Assembly (NCBI RefSeq): GCF_000003605.2
Contig: NW_003130542.1
Coordinates: 1-64,000 of the forward strand
Direction: 5' to 3'
Length of the DNA stretch: 64,000 bases
Source of the DNA: Saccoglossus kowalevskii
Taxonomy: Eukaryota; Hemichordata; Enteropneusta; Harrimaniidae
A model generated the notes under the pieces. It was not told the origin of the DNA, did not search any database, and saw only the letters and a program-made list of their open reading frames with translations. Shown here piece by piece: positions 54,943 to 63,838 of the stretch. Position numbers and translations under genes: made by a program. The number at the start of each line of letters is the position of its first letter. Position 1 is the stretch's first letter.

Positions 54943-55014
54943 TGCATTGGCCGGGAGTTAAACCCGAATCGACTGCTTGGAAGGCAACCATGCTAACCGT
55001 TACACCACCAATGC
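54943..55014 (-). tRNA. tRNA-Gly(UCC), T-loop variant
   Basis: Unit 104. T-loop C56 is T, affecting the G19-C56 contact and the B box. T-stem 49:65 is U-G. Confidence 0.66.
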
Positions 55015-55182
55015 CAGGCTCATTACAGTTTGTCTAATTAGCGATGTCGGAAAGTTCATTTTTGGGGAGATGTATTGAAAATGTAACATGATTCAATGTT
55101 CATTGTGTTCATTGAATAAATCGAAGTGATTTTATTTAGTGATTCAATTTTTTTTCAATCCTTTCATTTTGTAACTCATTTC

Positions 55183-55254
55183 GGGGATGTAGCTCAGTGG
55201 TAGAGCGCATGCTTTGCATGTATGAGGCCCCGGGTTCGAAACCCGGCATCTCCA
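55183..55254 (+). tRNA. tRNA-Ala(UGC)
   Basis: Unit 104, consensus. Confidence 0.94.
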
Positions 55255-55481
55255 TTTTCTGATGCTGGTTGAAAACAAGTTGATGAGGGGGGAAAAACGT
55301 TTTAGAGATGTGTTGATTCGTAATTGAAAGTAACATAAAGCTAAACCATTTGATCATCTTGAACCCACTAGTAAATTAGTTGAAGGAAACTATATTCTTC
55401 AATTCAGTTATTGCTCAATAGCTTATATTTGGTAGTGACAAGAAATTGACACGCATTCATTGCCTCAAAACAATCTGCTGC

Positions 55482-55553
55482 TGCATTGGCCGGGAGTTGA
55501 ACCCGGATCGACTGCTTGGAACGCAACCATGCTAACCGTTACACCACCAATGC
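55482..55553 (-). tRNA. tRNA-Gly(UCC)
   Basis: Unit 105. Loop base 32 is G. Confidence 0.82.
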
Positions 55554-55588
55554 CAGGCTCATTGCAGTTTGTCTAATTAGCGATGTCG

Positions 55589-55701
55589 GAAGTTCATTTT
55601 TGGGGAGATGTATTGAAATGTACATGATTCAATGTTCATTGTGTTCATGATAATCGAAGGGATTTATTAGGGATCAATTTTTTTCAATCCTTTCATTTGT
55701 A
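55589..55701. other. Divergent spacer with many one-base losses
   Basis: Relative to other units this short stretch lacks around a dozen single bases, largely from homopolymers and doublets, and has a few substitutions. No other spacer looks like this. An uncorrected low-quality patch or contig join is more likely than biology. Confidence 0.7.
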
Positions 55702-55709
55702 CTCATCTC

Positions 55710-55781
55710 GGGGATGTAGCTCAGTGGTAGAGCGCATGTTTTGCATGTATGAGGCCCCGGGTTCGAAACCCGACATCTCCA
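55710..55781 (+). tRNA. tRNA-Ala(UGC)
   Basis: Unit 105. Changes at 31:39 and 49:65, as in unit 32. Confidence 0.75.
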
Positions 55782-56008
55782 TTTTCTGATGCTGGTTGAA
55801 AACAAGTTGATGAGGGGGGAAAAACGTTTTAGAGATGTGTTGATTCGTAATTGAAAGTAACATAAAGCTAAACCATTTGATCATCTTGAACCCACTTGTA
55901 AATTAGTTGAAGGAAACTATATTCTTCAATTCAGTTATTGCTCAATAGCTTATATTTGGTAGTGACAAGAAATTGACACGCATTCATTGCCTCAAAACAA
56001 TCTGCTGC

Positions 56009-56080
56009 TGCATTGGCCGGGAGTTGAACCCGGATCGACTGCTTGGAAGGCAACCATGCTAACCGTTACACCACCAATGC
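56009..56080 (-). tRNA. tRNA-Gly(UCC)
   Basis: Unit 106, consensus. Confidence 0.94.
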
Positions 56081-56248
56081 CAGGCTCGTTACAGTTTGTC
56101 TAATTAGCGATGTCGGAAAGTTCATTTTTGGGGAGATGTATTGAAAATGTAACATGATTCAATGTTCATTGTGTTCATTGAATAAATCGAAGTGATTTTA
56201 TTTAGTGATTCAATTTTTTTTCAATCCTTTCATTTTGTAACTCATGTC

Positions 56249-56320
56249 GGGGATGTAGCTCAGTGGTAGAGCGCATGCTTTGCATGTATGAGGCCCCGGG
56301 TTCGAAACCCGGCATCTCCA
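56249..56320 (+). tRNA. tRNA-Ala(UGC)
   Basis: Unit 106, consensus. Confidence 0.94.
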
Positions 56321-56547
56321 TTTTCTGATGCTGGTTGAAAACAAGTTGATGAGGGGGGAAAAACGTTTTAGAGATGTGTTGATTCGTAATTGAAAGTAAC
56401 ATAAAGCTAAACCATTTGATCATCTTGAACCCACTTGTAAATTAGTTGAAGGAAACTATATTCTTCAATTCAGTTATTGCTCAATAGCTTATATTTGGTA
56501 GTGACAAGAAATTGACACGCATTCATTGCCTCAAAACAATCTGCTGC

Positions 56548-56619
56548 TGCATTGGCCGGGAGTTGAACCCTGATAAACTGTTTGGAAGGAAACCATGCTA
56601 ACCGTTACACCACCAATGC
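56548..56619 (-). pseudogene. tRNA-Gly(UCC), heavily substituted
   Basis: Unit 107. Same multi-base variant as 22156. Confidence 0.65.
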
Positions 56620-56787
56620 CAGGCTCATTACAGTTTGTCTAATTAGCGATGTCGGAAAGTTCATTTTTGGGGAGATGTATTGAAAATGTAACATGATTCA
56701 ATGTTCATTGTGTTCATTGAATAAATCGAAGTGATTTTATTTAGTGATTCAATTTTTTTTCAATCCTTTCATTTTGTAACTCATCTC

Positions 56788-56859
56788 GGGGATGTAGCTC
56801 AGTGGTAGAGCGCATGTTTTGCATGTATGAGGCCCTGGGTTCGATACCCGACATCTCCA
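56788..56859 (+). tRNA. tRNA-Ala(UGC), degraded
   Basis: Unit 107. Wobbles at 31:39 and 50:64, a mismatch at 49:65 and one T-loop change. Confidence 0.6.
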
Positions 56860-57088
56860 TTTTCTGATGCTGGTTGAAAACAAGTTGATGTGGGGGGGGG
56901 GAAACGTTTTAGAGATGTGTTGATTCGTAATTGAAAGTAACATAAAGCTAAACCATTTGATCATCTTGAACCCACTTGTATATTAGTTGAAGGAAACTAT
57001 ATTCTTCAATTCAGTTATTGCTCAATAGCTTATATTTGGTAGTGACAAGAAATTGACACGCATTCATTGCCTCAAAACAATCTGCTGC

Positions 57089-57160
57089 TGCATTGGCCGG
57101 GAGTTGAACCCGGATTGACTGCTTGGAAGGCAACCATGCTAACCGTTACACCACCAATGC
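57089..57160 (-). tRNA. tRNA-Gly(UCC)
   Basis: Unit 108. Variable-loop CpG transition, as in unit 91. Confidence 0.89.
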
Positions 57161-57328
57161 CAGGCTCATTACAGTTTGTCTAATTAGCGATGTCGGAAAG
57201 TTCATTTTTGGGGAGATGTATTGAAAATGTAACATGATTCAATGTTCATTGTGTTCATTGAATAAATCGAAGTGATTTTATTTAGTGATTCAATTTTTTT
57301 TCAATCCTTTCATTTTGTAACTCATCTC

Positions 57329-57400
57329 GGGGATGTAGCTCAGTGGTAGAGCGCATGCTTTGCATGTATGAGGCCCCGGGTTCGAAACCCGACATCTCCA
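57329..57400 (+). tRNA. tRNA-Ala(UGC)
   Basis: Unit 108. T-stem 49:65 mismatch from a CpG transition. Confidence 0.77.
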
Positions 57401-57627
57401 TTTTCTGATGCTGGTTGAAAACAAGTTGATGAGGGGGGAAAAACGTTTTAGAGATGTGTTGATTCGTAATTGAAAGTAACATAAAGCTAAACCATTTGAT
57501 CATCTTGAACCCACTTGTAAATTAGTTGAAGGAAACTATATTCTTCAATTCAGTTATTGCTCAATAGCTTATATTTGGTAGTGACAAGAAATTGACACGC
57601 ATTCATTGCCTCAAAACAATCTGCTGC

Positions 57628-57699
57628 TGCATTGGCCGGGAGTTGAACCCGGATCGACTGCTTGGAAGGCAACCATGCTAACCGTTACACCACCAATGC
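57628..57699 (-). tRNA. tRNA-Gly(UCC)
   Basis: Unit 109, consensus. Confidence 0.94.
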
Positions 57700-57867
57700 C
57701 AGGCTCATTACAGTTTGTCTAATTAGCGATGTCGGAAAGTTCATTTTTGGGGAGATGTATTGAAAATGTAACATGATTCAATGTTCATTGTGTTCATTGA
57801 ATAAATCGAAGTGATTTTATTTAGTGATTCAATTTTTTTTCAATCCTTTCATTTTGTAACTCATCTC

Positions 57868-57939
57868 GGGGATGTAGCTCAGTGGTAGAGCGCATGCTTT
57901 GCATGTATGAGGCCCCGGGTTCGAAACCCGGCATCTCCA
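57868..57939 (+). tRNA. tRNA-Ala(UGC)
   Basis: Unit 109, consensus. Confidence 0.94.
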
Positions 57940-58166
57940 TTTTCTGATGCTGGTTGAAAACAAGATGATGAGGGGGGGAAAACGTTTTAGAGATGTGTTG
58001 ATTCGTAATTGAAAGTAACATAAAGCTAAACCATTTGATCATCTTGAACCCACTTGTAAATTAGTTGAAGGAAACTATATTCTTCAATTCAGTTATTGCT
58101 CAATAGCTTATATTTGGTAGTGACAAGAAATTGACACACATTCATTGCCTCAAAACAATCTGCTGC

Positions 58167-58238
58167 TGCATTGGCCGGGAGTTGAACCCGGATCGACTGC
58201 TTGGAAGGCAACCATGCTAACCGTTACACCACCAATGC
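58167..58238 (-). tRNA. tRNA-Gly(UCC)
   Basis: Unit 110, consensus. Confidence 0.94.
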
Positions 58239-58406
58239 CAGGCTCATTACAGTTTGTCTAATTAGCGATGTCGGAAAGTTCATTTTTGGGGAGATGTATT
58301 GAAAATGTAACATGATTCAATGTTCATTGTGTTCATTGAATAAATCGAAGTGATTTTATTTAGTGATTCAATTTGTTTTCAATCCTTTCATTTTGTAACT
58401 CATCTC

Positions 58407-58478
58407 GGGGATGTAGCTCAGTGGTAGAGCGCATGCTTTGCATGTATGAGGCCCCGGGTTCGAAACCCGGCATCTCCA
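58407..58478 (+). tRNA. tRNA-Ala(UGC)
   Basis: Unit 110, consensus. The upstream T tract is interrupted by G, as in units 111 and 120. Confidence 0.94.
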
Positions 58479-58705
58479 TTTTCTGATGCTGGTTGAAAAC
58501 AAGTTGATGAGGGGGGGGAAACGTTTTAGAGATGTGTTGATTCGTAATTGAAAGTAACATAAAGCTAAACCATTTGATCATCTTGAACCCACTTGTAAAT
58601 TAGTTGAAGGAAACTATATTCTTCAATTCAGTTATTGCTCAATAGCTTATATTTGGTAGTGACAAGAAATTGACACGCATTCATTGCCTCAAAACAATCT
58701 GCTGC

Positions 58706-58777
58706 TGCATTGGCCGGGAGTTGAACCCGGATCGACTGCTTGGAAGGCAACCATGCTAACCGTTACACCACCAATGC
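58706..58777 (-). tRNA. tRNA-Gly(UCC)
   Basis: Unit 111, consensus. Confidence 0.94.
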
Positions 58778-58945
58778 CAGGCTCATTACAGTTTGTCTAA
58801 TTAGCGATGTCGGAAAGTTCATTTTTGGGGAGATGTATTGAAAATGTAACATGATTCAATGTTCATTGTGTTCATTGAATAAATCGAAGTGATTTTATTT
58901 AGTGATTCAATTTGTTTTCAATCCTTTCATTTTGTAACTCATCTC

Positions 58946-59017
58946 GGGGATGTAGCTCAGTGGTAGAGCGCATGCTTTGCATGTATGAGGCCCCGGGTTC
59001 GAAACCCGGCATCTCCA
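58946..59017 (+). tRNA. tRNA-Ala(UGC)
   Basis: Unit 111, consensus. About 20 bp of spacer after the terminator are deleted up to the G tract, as in unit 120. Confidence 0.94.
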
Positions 59018-59028
59018 TTTTCTGATGA

Positions 59029-59040
59029 GGGGGGGGGGGG
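59029..59040 (+). repeat. Expanded G tract, 12 G
   Basis: Unit 111, brought closer to the Ala gene by the spacer deletion. Confidence 0.8.
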
Positions 59041-59227
59041 AAACGTTTTAGAGATGTGTTGATTCGTAATTGAAAGTAACATAAAGCTAAACCATTTGAT
59101 CATCTTGAACCCACTTGTAAATTAGTTGAAGGAAACTATATTCTTCAATTCAGTTATTGCTCAATAGCTTATATTTGGTAGTGACAAGAAATTGACACGC
59201 ATTCATTGCCTCAAAACAATCTGCTGC

Positions 59228-59299
59228 TGCATTGGCCGGGAGTTGAACCCGGATCGACTGCTTGGAAGGCAACCATGCTAACCGTTACACCACCAATGC
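59228..59299 (-). tRNA. tRNA-Gly(UCC)
   Basis: Unit 112, consensus. Confidence 0.94.
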
Positions 59300-59467
59300 C
59301 AGGCTCATTACAGTTTGTCTAATTAGCGATGTCGGAAAGTTCATTTTTGGGGAGATGTATTGAAAATGTAACATGATTCAATGTTCATTGTGTTCATTGA
59401 ATAAATCGAAGTGATTTTATTTAGTGATTCAATTTTTTTTCAATCCTTTCATTTTGTAACTCATATC

Positions 59468-59539
59468 GGGGATGTAGCTCAGTGGTAGAGCGCATGCTTT
59501 GCATGTATGAGGCCCCGGGTTCGAAACCCGGCATCTCAA
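59468..59539 (+). tRNA. tRNA-Ala(UGC)
   Basis: Unit 112. Terminal G1-A72 mismatch, as in unit 60. Confidence 0.75.
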
Positions 59540-59766
59540 TTTTCTGATGCTGGTTGAAAACAAGTTGATGAGGGGGGGAAAACGTTTTAGAGATGTGTTG
59601 ATTCGTAATTGAAAGTAACATAAAGCTAAACCATTTGATCATCTTGAACCCACTTGTAAATTAGTTGAAGGAAACTATATTCTTCAATTCAGTTATTGCT
59701 CAATAGCTTATATTTGGTAGTGACAAGAAATTGACACGCATTCATTGCCTCAAAACAATCTGCTGC

Positions 59767-59838
59767 TGCATTGGCCGGGAGTTGAACCCGGATCGACTGC
59801 TTGGAAGGCAACCATGCTAACCGTTACACCACCAATGC
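59767..59838 (-). tRNA. tRNA-Gly(UCC)
   Basis: Unit 113, consensus. Confidence 0.94.
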
Positions 59839-60006
59839 CAGGCTCATTACATTTTGTCTAATTAGCGATGTCGGAAAGTTCATTTTTGGTGAGATGTATT
59901 GAAAATGTAACATGATTCAATGTTCATTGTGTTCATTGAATAAATCGAAGTGATTTTATTTAGTGATTCAATTTTTTTTCAATCCTTTCATTTTGTAACT
60001 CATCTC

Positions 60007-60078
60007 GGGGATGTAGCTCAGTGGTAGAGCGCATGCTTTGCATGTATGAGGCCCCGGGTTCGAAACCCGGCATCTCCA
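60007..60078 (+). tRNA. tRNA-Ala(UGC)
   Basis: Unit 113, consensus. Confidence 0.94.
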
Positions 60079-60305
60079 TTTTCTGATGCTGGTTGAAAAC
60101 AAGTTGATGAGGGGGGAAAAACGTTTTAGAGATGTGTTGATTCGTAATTGAAAGTAACATAAAGCTAAACCATTTGATCATCTTGAACCCACTTGTAAAT
60201 TAGTTGAAGGAAACTATATTCTTCAATTCAGTTATTGCTCAATAGCTTATATTTGGTAGTGACAAGAAATTGACACGCATTCATTGCCTCAAAACAATCT
60301 GCTGC

Positions 60306-60360
60306 TGCATTGGCCGGGAGTTGAACCCGGATCGACTGCTAACCGTTACACCACCAATGC
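60306..60360 (-). pseudogene. tRNA-Gly pseudogene, anticodon deleted
   Basis: Unit 114. Same 17 bp deletion as unit 6. Confidence 0.93.
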
Positions 60361-60528
60361 CAGGCTCATTACAGTTTGTCTAATTAGCGATGTCGGAAAG
60401 TTCATTTTTGGGGAGATGTATTGAAAATGTAACATGATTCAATGTTCATTGTGTTCATTGAATAAATCGAAGTGATTTTATTTAGTGATTCAATTTTTTT
60501 TCAATCCTTTCATTTTGTAACTCATCTC

Positions 60529-60600
60529 GGGGATGTAGCTCAGTGGTAGAGCGCATGCTTTGCATGTATGAGGCCCCGGGTTCGAAACCCGGCATCTCCA
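60529..60600 (+). tRNA. tRNA-Ala(UGC)
   Basis: Unit 114, consensus. Confidence 0.94.
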
Positions 60601-60827
60601 TTTTCTGATGCTGGTTGAAAACAAGTTGATGAGGGGGGGAAAACGTTTTAGAGATGTGTTGATTCGTAATTGAAAGTAACATAAAGCTAAACCATTTGAT
60701 CATCTTGAACCCACTTGTAAATTAGTTGAAGGAAACTATATTCTTCAATTCAGTTATTGCTCAATAGCTTATATTTGGTAGTGACAAGAAATTGACACGC
60801 ATTCATTGCCTCAAAACAATCTGCTGC

Positions 60828-60899
60828 TGCATTGGCCGGGAGTTGAACCCGGATCGACTGCTTGGAAGGCAACCATGCTAACCGTTACACCACCAATGC
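60828..60899 (-). tRNA. tRNA-Gly(UCC)
   Basis: Unit 115, consensus. Confidence 0.94.
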
Positions 60900-61067
60900 C
60901 AGGCTCATTACAGTTTGTCTAATTAGCGATGTCGGAAAGTTCATTTTTGGGGAGATGTATTGAAAATGTAACATGATTCAATGTTCATTGTGTTCATTGA
61001 ATAAATCGAAGTGATTTTATTTAGTAATTCAATTTTTTTTCAATCCTTTCATTTTGCAACTCATCTC

Positions 61068-61139
61068 GGGGATGTAGCTCAGTGGTAGAGCGCATGCTTT
61101 GCATGTATGAGGCCCCGGGTTCGAAACCCGGCATCTCCA
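61068..61139 (+). tRNA. tRNA-Ala(UGC)
   Basis: Unit 115, consensus. Confidence 0.94.
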
Positions 61140-61366
61140 TTTTCTGATGCTGGTTGAAAACAAGTTGATGAGGGGGGGAAAACGTTTTAGAGATGTGTTG
61201 ATTCGTAATTGAAAGTAACATAAAGCTAAACCATTTGATCATCTTGAACCCACTTGTAAATTAGTTGAAGGAAACTATATTCTTCAATTCAGTTATTGCT
61301 CAATAGCTTATATTTGGTAGTGACAAGAAATTGACACGCATTCATTGCCTCAAAACAATCTGCTGC

Positions 61367-61438
61367 TGCATTGGCCGGGAGGTGAACCCGGATCGACTGC
61401 TTGGAAGGCAACCATGCTAACCGTTACACCACCAATGC
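61367..61438 (-). tRNA. tRNA-Gly(UCC), A58 changed
   Basis: Unit 116. The conserved T-loop A58 is C, which also alters the B box. Confidence 0.65.
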
Positions 61439-61606
61439 CAGGCTCATTACAGTTTGTCTAATTAGCGATGTCGGAAAGTTCATTTTTGGGGAGATGTATT
61501 GAAAATGTAACATGATTCAATGTTCATTGTGTTCATTGAATAAATCGAAGTGATTTTATTTAGTGATTCAATTTTTTTTCAATCCTTTCATTTTGTAACT
61601 CATCTC

Positions 61607-61678
61607 GGGGATGTAACTCAGTGGTAGAGCGCATGCTTTGCATGTATGAGGCCCCGGGTTCGAAACCCGGCATCTCCA
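61607..61678 (+). tRNA. tRNA-Ala(UGC), D-stem variant
   Basis: Unit 116. G10 to A, as in unit 68. Confidence 0.72.
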
Positions 61679-61708
61679 TTTTCTGATGCTGGTTGAAAAC
61701 AAGTTGAT

Positions 61709-61722
61709 GGGGGGGGGGGGGG
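61709..61722 (+). repeat. Longest G tract, 14 G
   Basis: Convergent spacer of unit 116. Confidence 0.8.
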
Positions 61723-61909
61723 AAACGTTTTAGAGATGTGTTGATTCGTAATTGAAAGTAACATAAAGCTAAACCATTTGATCATCTTGAACCCACTTGT
61801 AAATTAGTTGAAGGAAACTATATTCTTCAATACAGTTATTGCTCAATAGCTTATATTTGGTAGTGACAAGAAATTGACACGCATTCATTGCCTCAAAACA
61901 ATCTGCTGC

Positions 61910-61981
61910 TGCATTGGCCGGGAGTTGAACCCGGATCGACTGCTTGGAAGGCAACCATACTAACCGTTACACCACCAATGC
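61910..61981 (-). tRNA. tRNA-Gly(UCC)
   Basis: Unit 117. D-stem 12:23 is G-U. Confidence 0.87.
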
Positions 61982-62149
61982 CAGGCTCATTACAGTTTGT
62001 CTAATTAGCGATGTCGGAAAGTTCATTTTTGGGGAGATGTATTGAAAATGTAACATGATTCAATGTTCATTGTGTTCATTGAATAAATCGAAGTGATTTT
62101 ATTTAGTGATTCAATTTTTTTTCAATCCTTTCATTTTGTAACTCATCTC

Positions 62150-62221
62150 GGGGATGTAGCTCAGTGGTAGAGCGCATGCTTTGCATGTATGAGGCCCCGG
62201 GTTCGAAACCCGGCATCTCCA
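62150..62221 (+). tRNA. tRNA-Ala(UGC)
   Basis: Unit 117, consensus. Confidence 0.94.
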
Positions 62222-62448
62222 TTTTCTGATGCTGGTTGAAAACAAGTTGATGAGGGGGGGAAAACGTTTTAGAGATGTGTTGATTCGTAATTGAAAGTAA
62301 CATAAAGCTAAACCATTTGATCATCTTGAACCCACTTGTAAATTAGTTGAAGGAAACTATATTCTTCAATTCAGTTATTGCTCAATAGCTTATATTTGGT
62401 AGTGACAAGAAATTGACACGCATTCATTGCCTCAAAACAATCTGCTGC

Positions 62449-62520
62449 TGCATTGGCCGGGAGTTGAACCCGGATCGACTGCTTGGAAGGCAACCATGCT
62501 AACCGTTACACCACCAATGC
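62449..62520 (-). tRNA. tRNA-Gly(UCC)
   Basis: Unit 118, consensus. Confidence 0.94.
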
Positions 62521-62688
62521 CAGGCTCATTACAGTTTGTCTAATTAGCGATGTCGGAAAGTTCATTTTTGGGGAGATGTATTGAAAATGTAACATGATTC
62601 AATGTTCATTGTGTTCATTGAATAAATCGAAGTGATTTTATTTAGTGATTCAATTTTTTTTCAATCCTTTCATTATGTAACTCATCTC

Positions 62689-62760
62689 GGGGATGTAGCT
62701 CAGTGGTAGAGCGCATGCTTTGCATGTATGAGGCCCCGGGTTCGAAACCCGGCATCTCTA
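62689..62760 (+). tRNA. tRNA-Ala(UGC)
   Basis: Unit 118. Terminal pair 1:72 is G-U. Confidence 0.84.
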
Positions 62761-62987
62761 TTTTCTGATGCTGGTTGAAAACAAGTTGATGAGGGGGGGA
62801 AAACGTTTTAGAGATGTGTTGATTCGTAATTGAAAGTAACATAAAGCTAAACCATTTGATCATCTTGAACCCACTTGTAAATTTGTTGAAGGAAACTATA
62901 TTCTTCAATTCAGTTATTGCTCAATAGCTTATATTTGGTAGTGACAAGAAATTGACACGCATTCATTGCCTCAAAACAATCTGCTGC

Positions 62988-63059
62988 TGCATTGGCCGGG
63001 AGTTGAACCCGGATCGACTGCTTGGAAGGCAACCATGCTAACCGTTACACCACCAATGC
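62988..63059 (-). tRNA. tRNA-Gly(UCC)
   Basis: Unit 119, consensus. Confidence 0.94.
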
Positions 63060-63227
63060 CAGGCTCATTACAGTTTGTCTAATTAGCGATGTCGGAATGT
63101 TCATTTTTGGGGAGATGTATTGAAAATGTAACATGATTCAATGTTCATTGTGTTCATTGAATAAATCGAAGTGATTTTATTTAGTGATTCAATTTTTTTT
63201 CAATCCTTTCATTTTGTAACTCATCTC

Positions 63228-63299
63228 GGGGATGTAGCTCAGTGGTAGAGCGCATGCTTTGCATGTATGAGGCCCCGGGTTCGAAACCCGGCATCTCCA
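63228..63299 (+). tRNA. tRNA-Ala(UGC)
   Basis: Unit 119, consensus. Confidence 0.94.
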
Positions 63300-63526
63300 T
63301 TTTCTGATGCTGGTTGAAAACAAGTTGATGAGGGGGGGAAAACGTTTTAGAGATGTGTTGATTCGTAATTGAAAGTAACATAAAGCTAAACCATTTGATC
63401 ATCTTGAACCCACTTGTAAATTAGTTGAAGGAAACTATATTCTTCAATTCAGTTATTGCTCAATAGCTTATATTTGGTAGTGACAAGAAATTGACACACA
63501 TTCATTGCCTCAAAACAATCTGCTGC

Positions 63527-63598
63527 TGCATTGGCCGGGAGTTGAACCCGGATCGACTGCTTGGAAGGCAACCATGCTAACCGTTACACCACCAATGC
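63527..63598 (-). tRNA. tRNA-Gly(UCC)
   Basis: Unit 120, consensus. Confidence 0.94.
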
Positions 63599-63766
63599 CA
63601 GGCTCATTACAGTTTGTCTAATTAGCGATGTCGGAAAGTTCATTTTTGGGGAGATGTATTGAAAATGTAACATGATTCAATGTTCATTGTGTTCATTGAA
63701 TAAATCGAAGTGATTTTATTTAGTGATTCAATTTGTTTTCAATCCTTTCATTTTGTAACTCATCTC

Positions 63767-63838
63767 GGGGATGTAGCTCAGTGGTAGAGCGCATGCTTTG
63801 CATGTATGAGGCCCCGGGTTCGAAACCCGGCATCTCCA
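63767..63838 (+). tRNA. tRNA-Ala(UGC)
   Basis: Unit 120, consensus. The spacer deletion after the terminator is shared with unit 111. The window ends in the following spacer. Confidence 0.94.

Noticed and set aside
36024-61954. 61-codon minus-strand frames at 36024, 37102 and 61769
   Set aside because: They translate tRNA-Gly and its 3' spacer and exist only because one spacer substitution (CAATACAG) removes a stop.
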